A stretch of 64,000 nt of DNA, from contig CAVRAU010000027.1 in NCBI GenBank assembly GCA_963719055.1, positions 1-64,000 on the forward strand. The letters are read 5' to 3'. A model generated the notes under the pieces. It was not told the DNA's origin. It searched no databases and saw only the letters and a program-made list of their open reading frames with translations. Shown here piece by piece: positions 1 through 7,839 of the stretch; positions within the stretch are counted from its first letter, which is position 1; each line of letters opens with the position of its first letter. Both the position numbers and the translations under genes were made by a program. Source of the DNA: CAXMQZ01 sp963719055. GTDB taxonomy: Bacteria; Acidobacteriota; Thermoanaerobaculia; Multivoradales; JAHEKO01.

Positions 1-39
1 GGACCATGACTGGCGCCTCGACAGCAAGGAGAACGCACA

Positions 40-1569
40 ATGACCGGATCCCATGATCTCGTGCAGCTGCAGCCGGAAGACGAGCACAACCGGAAGCTCG
101 AATCGAACGTCAGGCCGCCGGACTGGGTCAACCCGACACCCGCCGACCGCTACAACCTCGTGGTCATTGGAGCCGGAACGGCCGGGCTGGTGGCAGCCGC
201 CGGGGCCGCGGGGCTGGGAGCCAAGGTGGCGCTGGTCGAGCGTGAGCTCATGGGCGGCGACTGTCTGAACGTGGGTTGCGTGCCGTCCAAGGGCTTGATC
301 AGCGCTGCCCGGGCCGTGGCTCAGACCCGCAAGGCCAAGGAGTTTGGCGTTGAGATTCCTGCTGGCGTACAGGTTTCGTTCGCGGCTGCGATGACCCGCA
401 TGAGGCGGCTGCGAGCCGAGATCAGCGAGAACGATTCGGCGAGTCGCTTTCAGAATCTGGGTGTCGATGTCTTCCTGGGTGAGGCCCGATTTGGGGGCCG
501 CGACCGGGTTCGGGTCGGCGACACCACGCTGCGGTTCAAGAAAGCCCTCATTGCGACCGGCGCACGCGCCGCGGCGCCGCCGATTCCGGGTCTCGACAAG
601 ATCGACTATCTGACCAATGAATCGGTCTTCTCCCTGACGGAGCTACCGAAGCGGTTGGGCATCATCGGGGCAGGTCCCATCGGCTGCGAGCTGGCACAGT
701 CCTTTGCTCGTTTGGGGTCGGAGGTCTTTCTCATAGAAGCCGAGCATGGTGTGCTGCCGCGCGAGGATCGCGATGCTGCCGAGATCGTCGAGAAGGCCAT
801 CCTCGAGGATGGGGTCAAGCTGCTGTGCTGCGGACGCAAGACCGAGATCCGCAAGGGTGCATCGGGAGAGATCCGACTGACGCTGGAGTCTCATGGGAAG
901 AGCTACGATATGCCGATCGACGAGTTGCTGGTCTCGGTGGGCCGGGCGCCCAACATCGAAAACCTCGACCTCGAAGCGGCGGGCGTGAAGGCCAGCAAGA
1001 AGGGGATCGAGGTCAATTCCCGGCTACAGACTGCCAACCCGAATATCTATGCGGCAGGAGACGTGGCGTCGCGATACCAGTTCACGCACGCCGCGGACTT
1101 CATGGCTCGGCTGGTGCTTCGTAACGCCCTGTTCAAGGGCCGTGGCGAGGTCGATTCCCTGATCATCCCGTGGTGCACCTACACCTCACCCGAGATCGCT
1201 CATGTCGGCCTCTATGAGTCGGAGGCGCAAGAGAAGGGGATCGAGGTCGATACGTTTGTGCAGGAGATGGCCCACGTCGACCGGGCGATTCTCGAGGGAG
1301 AGGTGGAGGGCTTCGTCAAGGTCCACGTCAAGAAGGGATCGGATCAGATTGTCGGCGCCACCATCGTCGCCCGCGATGCCGGCGACATGATCTCCGAGAT
1401 CACGTTGGCGATGAAGCACGGGATCGGCCTCAAGGGCATCGCCGATACGATTCACCCCTACCCGACACAGGCCGAGGCGATTCGCAGAGTTGGCGATGAG
1501 TTCAATCGCACTCGGCTGACGCCCTTTGTGAAATCGCTGTTCCGCAAGTGGCTGCAGTGGACCCGCTGA
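40..1569 (+). CDS. FAD-dependent pyridine nucleotide-disulfide oxidoreductase, mercuric reductase-like
   Basis: A 509-residue flavoprotein of the class I pyridine nucleotide-disulfide oxidoreductase family (dihydrolipoamide dehydrogenase, mercuric reductase). Visible: N-terminal FAD-binding GAGTAGL near residue 44, the redox-active disulfide motif GGDCLNVGCVPSKG near 72-85, an NAD(P)-binding GAGPIGCEL near 211, the second FAD motif AAGDVA near 340, and a C-terminal dimerisation domain with the active-base motif HPYPTQAEA. The start is supported by AAGGAG at 26-31, eight bases before the ATG. There is no N-terminal HMA domain and no C-terminal vicinal cysteine pair, so true mercury reduction is doubtful; a generic disulfide or quinone reductase is equally possible. 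No mer genes are nearby. The gene looks intact. Confidence 0.93.
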   Translation: MTGSHDLVQLQPEDEHNRKLESNVRPPDWVNPTPADRYNLVVIGAGTAGLVAAAGAAGLGAKVALVERELMGGDCLNVGCVPSKGLISAARAVAQTRKAKEFGVEIPAGVQVSFAAAMTRMRRLRAEISENDSASRFQNLGVDVFLGEARFGGRDRVRVGDTTLRFKKALIATGARAAAPPIPGLDKIDYLTNESVFSLTELPKRLGIIGAGPIGCELAQSFARLGSEVFLIEAEHGVLPREDRDAAEIVEKAILEDGVKLLCCGRKTEIRKGASGEIRLTLESHGKSYDMPIDELLVSVGRAPNIENLDLEAAGVKASKKGIEVNSRLQTANPNIYAAGDVASRYQFTHAADFMARLVLRNALFKGRGEVDSLIIPWCTYTSPEIAHVGLYESEAQEKGIEVDTFVQEMAHVDRAILEGEVEGFVKVHVKKGSDQIVGATIVARDAGDMISEITLAMKHGIGLKGIADTIHPYPTQAEAIRRVGDEFNRTRLTPFVKSLFRKWLQWTR

Positions 1570-1577
1570 GGTCGGCA

Positions 1578-1615
1578 GCCTGGGGCGAACCGGGTCGAGT
1601 CCCGGCTCAGGCACC
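1578..1615 (+). other. tRNA-minihelix-like hairpin (possible tRNA remnant)
   Basis: GCCTGGG (1578-1584) pairs with CTCAGGC (1606-1612), seven pairs with one G-T wobble. Inside is a T-arm-like hairpin, CCGGG-TCGAGT-CCCGG (1590-1605), and the outer stem is followed by ACC (1613-1615). This is the layout of a tRNA acceptor stem stacked on a T arm with the D and anticodon arms missing. The T loop has six rather than seven bases. It lies just after the stop of the preceding oxidoreductase. It may be the relic of a deleted tRNA, an integration scar, or a chance hairpin acting as an mRNA 3' end; there is no U tract. Confidence 0.3.
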
Positions 1616-1677
1616 GACTCAGGTTTAGGCCATTCTCAGCCGTGGAGATGTGAGTGGAGGCCCGGTAGGATCAAGGC

Positions 1678-1914
1678 ATGTCGTCGAATTCAGAAAGACG
1701 TGCGGAGCGGGCACGAGCCCGCTTGGACTGGCCCATTCGTCGATTCGATCTCGGTGCTGAGCCCGGAGAGAATCTCTGGGCCTCGACCACCCCACCCGAA
1801 CGCCTGGCAATGATGTGGGAGCTCTCTCGTCAGGCGTGGACGCTGTCGGGACAGCCGCTGCCTGAATACTCACGCCATCGTGCCCCTGGCCGGGTCATTC
1901 GGTCTTGCCAATGA
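1678..1914 (+). CDS. small helical protein, partner of nucleotidyltransferase-fold gene
   Basis: A 78-residue hypothetical protein, charged at the N-terminus, with a central ERLAMMWELSRQAWTLSG segment predicted to be helical and a basic tail. Its stop overlaps the start of the nucleotidyltransferase-like fragment downstream. Small proteins of this type commonly precede MNT/DUF6036-like nucleotidyltransferase genes; a second, different pair of this architecture lies on the minus strand at 5810-6386. Function is unknown. A toxin-antitoxin-like pairing is possible, but here the partner is broken. Confidence 0.55.
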   Translation: MSSNSERRAERARARLDWPIRRFDLGAEPGENLWASTTPPERLAMMWELSRQAWTLSGQPLPEYSRHRAPGRVIRSCQ

Positions 1915-2099
1915 CCGCCGAATCCGGTTTCAATGACGACTTCGTCGATATGCTGCGGGCTTTGGTCGAGTCCGGAACGGAATTTCTTGTCGTTGGCGCT
2001 CATGCTCTGGCGCTGCATGGCGTACCCAGGTCGACCGGCGATCTCGATATCTGGGTGCAGCCGACTCCGGAAAACGCTCAGCGAGTGCTTGGCGCCTGA
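1905..2099 (+). pseudogene. truncated nucleotidyltransferase-fold protein (DUF6036/AbiEii-like)
   Basis: Only the N-terminal 64 residues remain. They carry the family signature: VVGAHALALHG, then a GVPRSTGDLDIWV segment in which the D-x-D pair would bind the catalytic metals, then PTPENAQRV. Full-length relatives run to roughly 140-160 residues. Here a TGA follows shortly after the first helix beyond the metal motif, and no clear continuation is seen in another frame before the opposite-strand gene at 2152. I call it a truncated pseudogene. It overlaps the preceding small ORF by ten bases, as intact pairs do. Confidence 0.6.
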
Positions 2100-2151
2100 G
2101 CACGCTGGCTGGGCGAGCGTTCTCTGAATCGAACGAGAAACCGTCCCATGT

Positions 2152-2817
2152 CTAAATGGGGAGCTTTTTCTCGAAACCCTTACCGAGCTTCTCCAAGCGC
2201 TCGAGATCTCGCCGCTCGGCCTCGTCATCGTCGGGCTCGAGCAGCAGCAGCGGTTCGATGAAGTAGGCGCAGGCCCCGAGGGCGGCCAGGACGAAGATCT
2301 TCCCCACGGCCCGACTGGTACGGCTGCCTGGCACAATGCGGGAGGTGCGGGCCTGAGCCAGCCACGCCACGAAACCCGACCCGAGGATCGTTACCAGACC
2401 CAGAAGCGCCGGCCACCACCACGAACCCGTCGCCGCAGCATCCGGATCAGGGATCACGCGTCTCAGGACCAGCACGGCCAGAGGCGCGAAGATCCTCCCC
2501 ACGATAAAGAGCGCTGCACCCATGGCGAGCCGCTGAATCACGGGCCAGGGTGCCTTGGGGTTCCATGGCGTCCAGGCGGGAATGTTCGTCGCATTCCGTG
2601 GAGTCGACGGCTGGCTTGCGTCGCGGGTATTTTGATCCTGCCGGACCCTCTCGGGCTCCAGACAACGGTGGAAAGCTCGCCGACTCTCACAGACGGATTT
2701 TTTGGATTGAGGTACTCCGGGAATCTTGGCAAGAAGGGGGGCTAAGCTTTTCGTGGCGATGTCGGTGCTGGCGGCACGGTGGTCACTTTCAACGGGATTG
2801 TAGGGTTCACCTATCAT
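2152..2817 (-). CDS. hypothetical inner-membrane protein
   Basis: The frame is open for 221 codons, but the convincing protein part begins around residue 85-100. From there come three hydrophobic segments (around MGAALFIVGRIFAPLAVL, WWPALLGLVTILGSGFVAWL and IFVLAALGACAYFIEPLLLL), followed by an acidic and then basic tail rich in D, E and K. The N-terminal 80 residues are low in hydrophobic content and lie opposite an outer-membrane protein remnant at 2745-2958, so the true start is probably internal (a GTG near 2541 or the ATG at 2523). No family was recognised. A small three-helix membrane protein of unknown role. Confidence 0.5.
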   Translation of the reverse strand: MIGEPYNPVESDHRAASTDIATKSLAPLLAKIPGVPQSKKSVCESRRAFHRCLEPERVRQDQNTRDASQPSTPRNATNIPAWTPWNPKAPWPVIQRLAMGAALFIVGRIFAPLAVLVLRRVIPDPDAAATGSWWWPALLGLVTILGSGFVAWLAQARTSRIVPGSRTSRAVGKIFVLAALGACAYFIEPLLLLEPDDDEAERRDLERLEKLGKGFEKKLPI

Positions 2818-2958
2818 CTAGGAAAGTCGGGCAGGTATGCGTTGGCCCTTGGATACCGGTATATGGACATGGACATCGAGGAGGTGGAGGACGGGGTGAG
2901 GCTCAAGACCGATCTGACGATGTCGGGAGCCTATGCCGGCTTTGCGATTCAGTGGTGA
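2745..2958 (+). pseudogene. orphan C-terminal fragment of an outer-membrane beta-barrel protein
   Basis: After a TAA at 2742-2744 the frame encodes about 70 residues of alternating hydrophobic/polar strands: VVTFNGIVGFTYHL, then RYALALGYRYMDMDIE, then TDLTMSGAYAGFAIQW and a stop. The ending in aromatic W, with the Y-x-G-x-x pattern before it, is typical of the last strands of outer-membrane barrels recognised by BamA. No start codon, signal peptide or earlier strands are present upstream, so this is the 3' remnant of a deleted gene. Confidence 0.55.
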
Positions 2959-3050
2959 TCCGGAACGCGGCCTGAGCTTCGCCTATGCGACCAAGGTCCC
3001 TTTACTTTCTGGGGCCTGGAGCCGTATTGTGGCTCGAGCCCTAGGATGGA

Positions 3051-4091
3051 ATGATGAGAGTCATGGAAAAACGCGATTTCATAGCCTCGGTGTTGGTGCT
3101 CGCGGTCGCTACTGCGGGTTTCGCAGCCGAGGATCCACAGATCGACGTCGAGGCCTACAACGAGTGCCTGCTGGAGAAGCTGCGAACCGCAGATGACGAC
3201 ACACCGGTCAGCAAGATCCGTCAGGCCTGCTTGGCTGCCAGCCACGGCTCGACAGTCGGCGAGACGCAGACCGCAGAAGCGACGGCGGGCGAGGAGGAAG
3301 AGACGACTCCCCTGGAGGCGCGGATCGACGAGACCAGAGCCACGGAGCAGATGAAATACGTCATCACTCCCTTCAAGCCGAACTACATCATGGTCGGCTA
3401 CAACCCCAGCGGGAACACCGCGCCCTTCGAGGAGGCGTTTCCCGACGAGGACATCGAGTTCCTGGCGGCCGAGGTCAAGTTCCAGATCAGCTTCATGTTT
3501 CCCATCGTCCAGGACATCTTCGGCAACAACGGCGATCTGTACTTCGCTTTCACCAACCGATCCTTCTGGCAGCTGTTCAATGACGATCTCTCGGCCCCCT
3601 TTCGGGAAACCAACTACGAGCCCGAGTTCTGGTTCCAGTTCGACACCCGCGGCAAGGTTCTGGGTCTGACCAGTAGGCTGATCACCTTCGGCTACAACCA
3701 TCAATCCAACGGTCGTAACGATCCGCTGTCGCGCAGTTGGAATCGGCTGTTTGCCACTTTCTTGTTCGAGCGGGGCAATTTCGCGCTGGCCATCAAACCG
3801 TGGGTCGTCATCGGGGATCTCAAAGGCAACGAAGACGTCACCGATTTCTTGGGCAACTACGAAATTCGTGCTGCCTACAAATGGAATCGGCAAACATTCA
3901 CCCTGCTGTCGCGCAATCAGCTCCAGTCGGGGTTTGAAAGAGGCGCTTTCCAATTCGATTGGAGCTTCCCCATCTATCGCCGGCTGCGGTTCTATACCCA
4001 ATACTTCAACGGCTACGGTGAGAGCCTGATCGACTACAACTACTTCAACAACACCCTCGGCATGGGACTCTCCTTCACCGACTACTTCTAA
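3051..4091 (+). CDS. pldA: outer membrane phospholipase A (phospholipase A1)
   Basis: A 346-residue outer-membrane phospholipase A, which hydrolyses acyl chains of phospholipids that reach the outer leaflet. The N-terminus is a signal peptide ending near residue 25 (GFAA). The catalytic region is clear: YNHQSNGR holds the His and Ser of the OMPLA active site, followed by DPLSRSWNR with the supporting Asn. The rest shows barrel strands and the ending LGMGLSFTDYF, terminating in phenylalanine. Between signal peptide and barrel is an acidic E/T-rich linker of about 60 residues. The ATG at 3051 starts the signal peptide (an in-frame ATG also lies at 3054). Neighbours are broken genes, so no operon is evident. 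Confidence 0.94.
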   Translation: MMRVMEKRDFIASVLVLAVATAGFAAEDPQIDVEAYNECLLEKLRTADDDTPVSKIRQACLAASHGSTVGETQTAEATAGEEEETTPLEARIDETRATEQMKYVITPFKPNYIMVGYNPSGNTAPFEEAFPDEDIEFLAAEVKFQISFMFPIVQDIFGNNGDLYFAFTNRSFWQLFNDDLSAPFRETNYEPEFWFQFDTRGKVLGLTSRLITFGYNHQSNGRNDPLSRSWNRLFATFLFERGNFALAIKPWVVIGDLKGNEDVTDFLGNYEIRAAYKWNRQTFTLLSRNQLQSGFERGAFQFDWSFPIYRRLRFYTQYFNGYGESLIDYNYFNNTLGMGLSFTDYF

Positions 4092-4106
4092 GTGCCATCC
4101 GATTCT
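4090..4106 (+). repeat. 17-bp dispersed repeat, copy 1
   Basis: AAGTGCCATCCGATTCT spans the stop codon of pldA and the first bases after it. The exact reverse complement occurs at 6684-6700, and a 15/17 match (AAGTGCCACCCGAATCT) lies on the same strand as that copy at 6632-6648. This copy sits at the junction between pldA and a sulfatase lacking its first two thirds, so it may mark a deletion endpoint. Confidence 0.6.
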
Positions 4107-4114
4107 GCAAGATC

Positions 4115-4591
4115 TTGGGGGTGAAATGCGTCTCTGGATGCATGGCAATGGGCCGCGATTACAAGGTGCACCTCGACGGCTACAACGTCCTTGAGCACCT
4201 CAAGAACCCGCAGAAGGTCCCAAGCCCACGCCACGAGATCTTCTACTTCTCGGACACCGGTGACCTAACCGCCCTGCGCTACGACGACTGGAAGTTCGTC
4301 TTCGCGGAGCAGAGGACCAAGGGCGGCCTGCGGGTCTGGATGGATCCCTTTACCGTGCTCCGTACTCCGTTGATCTTCAACCTGCGGCAGGATCCCTACG
4401 AGCGTGCCCAGTTCACGTCGAACACCTACTACGATTGGATGATGAGTCGTATCTTCTGGCTGGTACCGGCGCAGCAGTACGTCGGAGCCTTTCTGAAGAC
4501 GTTCCAGGAGTATCCGCCCCGCATGAAGCCGTCGAGCTTCTCGGTCGACCAGGTCATTGAAAAGATGTTGAATCCCGGGAATACGCAATAA
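4115..4591 (+). pseudogene. arylsulfatase, C-terminal fragment
   Basis: The 158 codons match the C-terminal third of arylsulfatases: YKVHLDGYNVLEHLKN, EIFYFSDTGDLTALRYDDWK, RVWMDPFTVLRTPLIFNLRQDPYERA, then a helical tail with PPRMKPSSFSVDQVIEKM. The catalytic N-terminal domain with the formylglycine Cys/Ser-x-Pro-x-Arg motif is absent, so sulfatase activity is not possible from this piece. The first codons (about 4115-4150) do not belong to the family and probably lie across the deletion junction. A strong terminator follows at 4627-4652, which was probably the terminator of the intact gene. Confidence 0.8.
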
Positions 4592-4626
4592 TCGATCGGC
4601 CTGAGATTCAGCAGCTATAACCTCAC

Positions 4627-4652
4627 AGGCGGGCCTTCGGGCCCGCCTTTTT
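4627..4652 (+). terminator. rho-independent terminator
   Basis: A perfect 9-bp stem, AGGCGGGCC (4627-4635) with GGCCCGCCT (4640-4648), closed by a TTCG tetraloop and followed by TTTT. It ends the sulfatase remnant and sits just before the AI-2E-type gene. Confidence 0.92.
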
Positions 4653-4663
4653 CGCGCTAGAGT

Positions 4664-5728
4664 GTGGCGATGAGCGATGAGAGAACGGAGCACAAGTTGG
4701 AGAAATCGACAGAGAATACCGGCGCGATGACGACAGCGGTGATCACTCTGGCGGTCCTAGTGGTGCTCTTCGCCATGCGCGAGGCTCACGCGATCGTGGT
4801 GCCGACGTTGATGGCGTTCTTTCTCGCTCTCATTGCCGAGTCGCCCGTCGCCTGGCTCCATCACAAGGGTCTCCCCCGGATCCTCGCAATCTTGCTGGTG
4901 GTCACCGGTATCGCATTGGCGCTGGTGGTGATCGGGGCCCTCCTCGGGACCTCGATTCAGGATCTGGCGGAGCGCGCCCCGGAATACCAGCAGAGGCTCC
5001 AGGACCAGATCGACTCTCTGCTCGCCGGATCCGGGAACTCGCCGGTCGGCACCGATTTGGCGGCGATTCTCAACAAGATTTCGCCGGATACGTCGTTTTC
5101 GCTGGCGAGCAACATACTGAGCAGCGTCAGTAATCTTTTCAGCAAGACCTTTCTGATCGTCTTCATGATGATCTTCATGCTGCTGGAAGCTCCGGTCTTC
5201 GCCGCCAAGGTCGACATGTTGGGTGGCTCGCAGGGAACCTTGGTGTCCGTCGCCAAGAGCGTACGGGGCTATCTGGGGATCAAAAACCTGACCAGCCTGG
5301 CGACCGGGGTCCTGGTGACTCTCTGGCTCACGTTTTTGGGGGTCGAATGCGCCATCCTATGGGGTCTCTTGGCCTTCCTCCTCAACTTCGTACCCACCAT
5401 CGGCTCGATCCTCGCCGCGGTACCGGCGGTGCTGATGGCGCTGATAGCCAATGGCCTCACCTCGGCGCTCCTGGTGGCCGTGGGCTACGTGCTCATCAAC
5501 ACGATCATCGGCAACCTCGTCGAGCCGCGGATCATGGGGCAGGGTCTCGGGCTCTCGACTCTTGTGGTCTTTCTATCCCTGGTCTTCTGGGGTTGGCTCC
5601 TCGGCCCGGTGGGCATGCTGCTCTCGGTGCCGTTGACAGCGCCCCTGAAGATCATGTTCGAGTCCAGCGAAGCCACGCAGTCCTTCGCCGTGCTCTTGGG
5701 CGGCGGCGAGGCGGAGGGTGGAAACTGA
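4664..5728 (+). CDS. AI-2E family transporter (PerM/TqsA-like permease)
   Basis: A 354-residue polytopic membrane protein of the AI-2E transporter family (PF01594). After a short charged N-terminus come paired hydrophobic helices (VITLAVLVVLFAM, VVPTLMAFFLALIAES), a soluble stretch with EYQQRLQDQIDSLL, and a C-terminal helical core containing the family signature seen as FLLNFVPTIGSILAAVP and GNLVEPRIMGQGLGLS. Members export small molecules or act as Na+/H+ antiporters; the substrate here cannot be read from sequence. Possible starts are ATG at 4664 or 4670. The gene begins shortly after a strong terminator, so it is probably monocistronic. Confidence 0.9.
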   Translation: MAMSDERTEHKLEKSTENTGAMTTAVITLAVLVVLFAMREAHAIVVPTLMAFFLALIAESPVAWLHHKGLPRILAILLVVTGIALALVVIGALLGTSIQDLAERAPEYQQRLQDQIDSLLAGSGNSPVGTDLAAILNKISPDTSFSLASNILSSVSNLFSKTFLIVFMMIFMLLEAPVFAAKVDMLGGSQGTLVSVAKSVRGYLGIKNLTSLATGVLVTLWLTFLGVECAILWGLLAFLLNFVPTIGSILAAVPAVLMALIANGLTSALLVAVGYVLINTIIGNLVEPRIMGQGLGLSTLVVFLSLVFWGWLLGPVGMLLSVPLTAPLKIMFESSEATQSFAVLLGGGEAEGGN

Positions 5729-5809
5729 GCGTCGTGTGTGAGCAGGAGCTGATCCTCTAGGTCCGTCGTGCCCCCTTGAGCCTGCCGACAGAAGCGGAAT
5801 GAGGTGAGA

Positions 5810-6229
5810 TTACTCGAGCCACTCGAGATCCGCCAGGTCCTGCTTGCGACCCGAGGCTCGCTTGTTTCGGATGAGCTCGGCCTTGCCGAGATAGAAGACC
5901 TCCTGCGAGCCGAACTTTCCCTTGGCTCGGCCCTGCCAGGCCTCGGGGAATGTCACACCGTCGATGGCAGTGATCAGATCGATCCGATTTGGAGCCACCC
6001 CGAGCTGAACGACGATCCCCGGAGTGGAGAAATCTCCCTCGGAAAGACCCACATCACCGAAGCCGAAATCGTCAAGCGCCTTGATCAAGCGTCCGGCGTT
6101 CTCTGGGCTGGGCTCGACAAAGATGTCGATGTCTTTCGTGAAACGGGGCTTGGCGTGAAACGCGAGAGCGTGACCGCCTACGATAATGGCCCTAACTTCC
6201 CGCGAGTCTAAGCACGCGAGCAGTTCTTC
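5810..6229 (-). CDS. nucleotidyltransferase-fold protein (DUF6036/MNT-like)
   Basis: The reading frame contains IIVGGHALAFHAKPRF followed by TKDIDIFVEPSPENAGRL, the GG...DxD metal-binding core of the nucleotidyltransferase fold, then a conserved region (GIVVQLGVAPNRIDLITAIDGV) and a basic tail with LIRNKRASGRKQDLADLEWL. This is a complete family member of about 140 residues. The first ATG in frame is at 6088, inside the fold, so translation must begin upstream at a non-ATG codon inside the overlapping partner gene (6192-6386); I place the conserved start near 6229. Such genes are often nucleic-acid or tRNA-targeting toxins or antitoxins; the exact activity is unknown. Confidence 0.7.
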   Translation of the reverse strand, partial: EELLACLDSREVRAIIVGGHALAFHAKPRFTKDIDIFVEPSPENAGRLIKALDDFGFGDVGLSEGDFSTPGIVVQLGVAPNRIDLITAIDGVTFPEAWQGRAKGKFGSQEVFYLGKAELIRNKRASGRKQDLADLEWLE

Positions 6230-6386
6230 GAAATCCTTCGTGGCTCTCCCCCCGGATCTTGCTCCACTCGAGTCTCAACTCTTCGACTGCGGCGACGCGC
6301 TCGTCGGGCGACATCTGTGCCCAGAACTCACGATCTGCGACACGCTCCTCTTCAAAGGAATTCAGCTTCCTCACCCAGCGTTTCAT
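6192..6386 (-). CDS. small helical protein, partner of nucleotidyltransferase
   Basis: A 64-residue protein beginning MKRWVRKLNSFEEERVADRE and carrying WAQMSPDERVAAVEELRLEW, a motif typical of the short proteins encoded just before nucleotidyltransferase-fold genes. It overlaps the start of that gene by several codons. The open frame extends upstream to 6698, but that part is low-complexity and lies in an intergenic repeat, so I choose the internal ATG at 6386. Probably translationally coupled to its partner. Compare with the degraded pair at 1678-2099. Confidence 0.65.
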   Translation of the reverse strand: MKRWVRKLNSFEEERVADREFWAQMSPDERVAAVEELRLEWSKIRGESHEGFRRTARVLRLAGS

Positions 6387-6631
6387 GACATCGATCTTAT
6401 CGCGCCAACCATCGGTCGTCGCCCTGGCCCTCAAATCTCCAAACCTGTTGACTTGGCGGCTGTCGTCAATCTCGGATGCTTCGTAGCCTGGAGACCCGCC
6501 GATCGAGACTCGCTCCCGGTTCTTGGTCTGGGGTTGTTGGCCTTTTGAGTCACAGGCCGAGGTGAAGCCGAAGCGCGTCTTCGAGGTCGGAAAGCAGAGC
6601 TGCGGGAAGCTGTCCCACGCGCCGAAGGAAC

Positions 6632-6700
6632 AGATTCGGGTGGCACTTCGTGGGCAGGGCGTTGAGCCGCTCGTAAGGCGAGGAGAATCGGATGGCACTT
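6632..6700 (-). repeat. dispersed repeat, copies 2 and 3, in the 6387-6722 intergenic stretch
   Basis: The 337-base gap between the nucleotidyltransferase pair and the YihY-family gene has no convincing gene. On the minus strand it holds AAGTGCCATCCGATTCT (6684-6700), identical to 4090-4106, and a diverged copy AAGTGCCACCCGAATCT (6632-6648) 52 bases away. The spacing and orientation suggest a small non-coding repeat unit, perhaps the relic of a mobile element. Confidence 0.5.
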
Positions 6701-6722
6701 TTTGTAGCTGTAGCCAGGAGAT

Positions 6723-7631
6723 TCATCCAACTCGTGATTTCCCGTGGGCTCGTTCAGCGCCGCCGGGATTAGTCTCGCCTATCGCTTCGGCCGTGTCGGA
6801 ACGCACGATGTTGTATTCGGCTCCCAGAACCAGGACGAGGGCTGAGATGTAGAGCCACAGCAGCAGTACGATGATCGACGACAGCGAGCCGTAGATCTTC
6901 TCGAAGTCGGCGAACCGATCCAGATAGATCACGAACGCTGTCTTGACCAGGTCGAACAGCACTGCGGCGAGGAATGCGCCGGGAAGAACCTGGCGCCACC
7001 GTACCTTCACGTAGGGAGCGAGCTTGTAGATCAGCGCAAAGGTCAGGAACATCAGCAGCAGGCTCAAGACCCAGCTCTTCACGTGTGAGACATCGATCGG
7101 TTTGAATCCAATGCGCGTCAGCAACGGAGAATCGAGGACGATCTCGATGGCTAGGGTGATGGCGATCGACGTGATCGCCGAAATCGAAACGGCGATGGCC
7201 ATGAAGAAACTGCGTATCTTTGACAGCAAAAAATTGTCAGTTTGCTCGGCCCCGAGGGCGCGATTGACGGCACGGGTGATGGCCCCGAACCCCTTGCTGG
7301 CAGACCAGAGAAGACCGCCGATACCCACCCAGCTCATGGTGCCGCGATATTGGATCATGGCTTCGAGGTTTTCTCTGACCAGGCTGCCGCTGCCCGGAAA
7401 AATCTCAGTCACCACTTGGTAGATTCGAGCCTGCAGCTCAGAGGACTGGAGGAAGTAGCCGGCCAGGGAAAAGATGCCGATCAGCAGGGGGAATATGGAG
7501 AGGAAGGCCCAGAAGGCAATGGCCGCCGCGAGGTCCTTCGCATGGTCCTGCGACGCCTCCTTGACGGTCTTGACGAGCAGACTGAGCTCCCGCTTCAACC
7601 AGCCTGGTTCTGGAGTGTTCTCGCTGCACAT
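6723..7631 (-). CDS. YihY/BrkB family inner-membrane protein
   Basis: A member of the YihY/virulence factor BrkB family (PF03631), long misnamed ribonuclease BN. Six hydrophobic helices are visible, starting with AAAIAFWAFLSIFPLLIGIFSLAGYF and ending with SIIVLLLWLYISALVLVLGAEYN, the latter being the most conserved family segment. The frame opens at 7676, but an ATG at 7631 (MCSENTPEPGW) is the more likely start because the earlier residues resemble nothing in the family. Function is unknown. It is divergent from the STAS-domain gene at 7840. Confidence 0.87.
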   Translation of the reverse strand: MCSENTPEPGWLKRELSLLVKTVKEASQDHAKDLAAAIAFWAFLSIFPLLIGIFSLAGYFLQSSELQARIYQVVTEIFPGSGSLVRENLEAMIQYRGTMSWVGIGGLLWSASKGFGAITRAVNRALGAEQTDNFLLSKIRSFFMAIAVSISAITSIAITLAIEIVLDSPLLTRIGFKPIDVSHVKSWVLSLLLMFLTFALIYKLAPYVKVRWRQVLPGAFLAAVLFDLVKTAFVIYLDRFADFEKIYGSLSSIIVLLLWLYISALVLVLGAEYNIVRSDTAEAIGETNPGGAERAHGKSRVG

Positions 7632-7839
7632 CGAAAAATTGTGTCCAATGCAATGATAGGTGGGGAATGGGACCAAGGTCCAATGGAAGAAATCGTGCTG
7701 ACCCGTCTACGATCCGCGCCACCGGCTCGCTGCGGTTGGACGAAGGTCTCATGGCACCCGCCTGATATGTTTCGTAGTCTGAAGCAACCGGTGCGGATCG
7801 AATGTTGCACAATTCCAGTCCCCGAGAATAGGAGATTCC

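Noticed and set aside
40..1569. Mercury-resistance operon
   Set aside because: The flavoprotein lacks the HMA domain and C-terminal cysteine pair of MerA, and no merR, merT or merP is nearby.
2949..4148. 399-codon minus-strand ORF across pldA
   Set aside because: The plus strand encodes OMPLA with all catalytic residues; the antisense frame is a GC-rich shadow.
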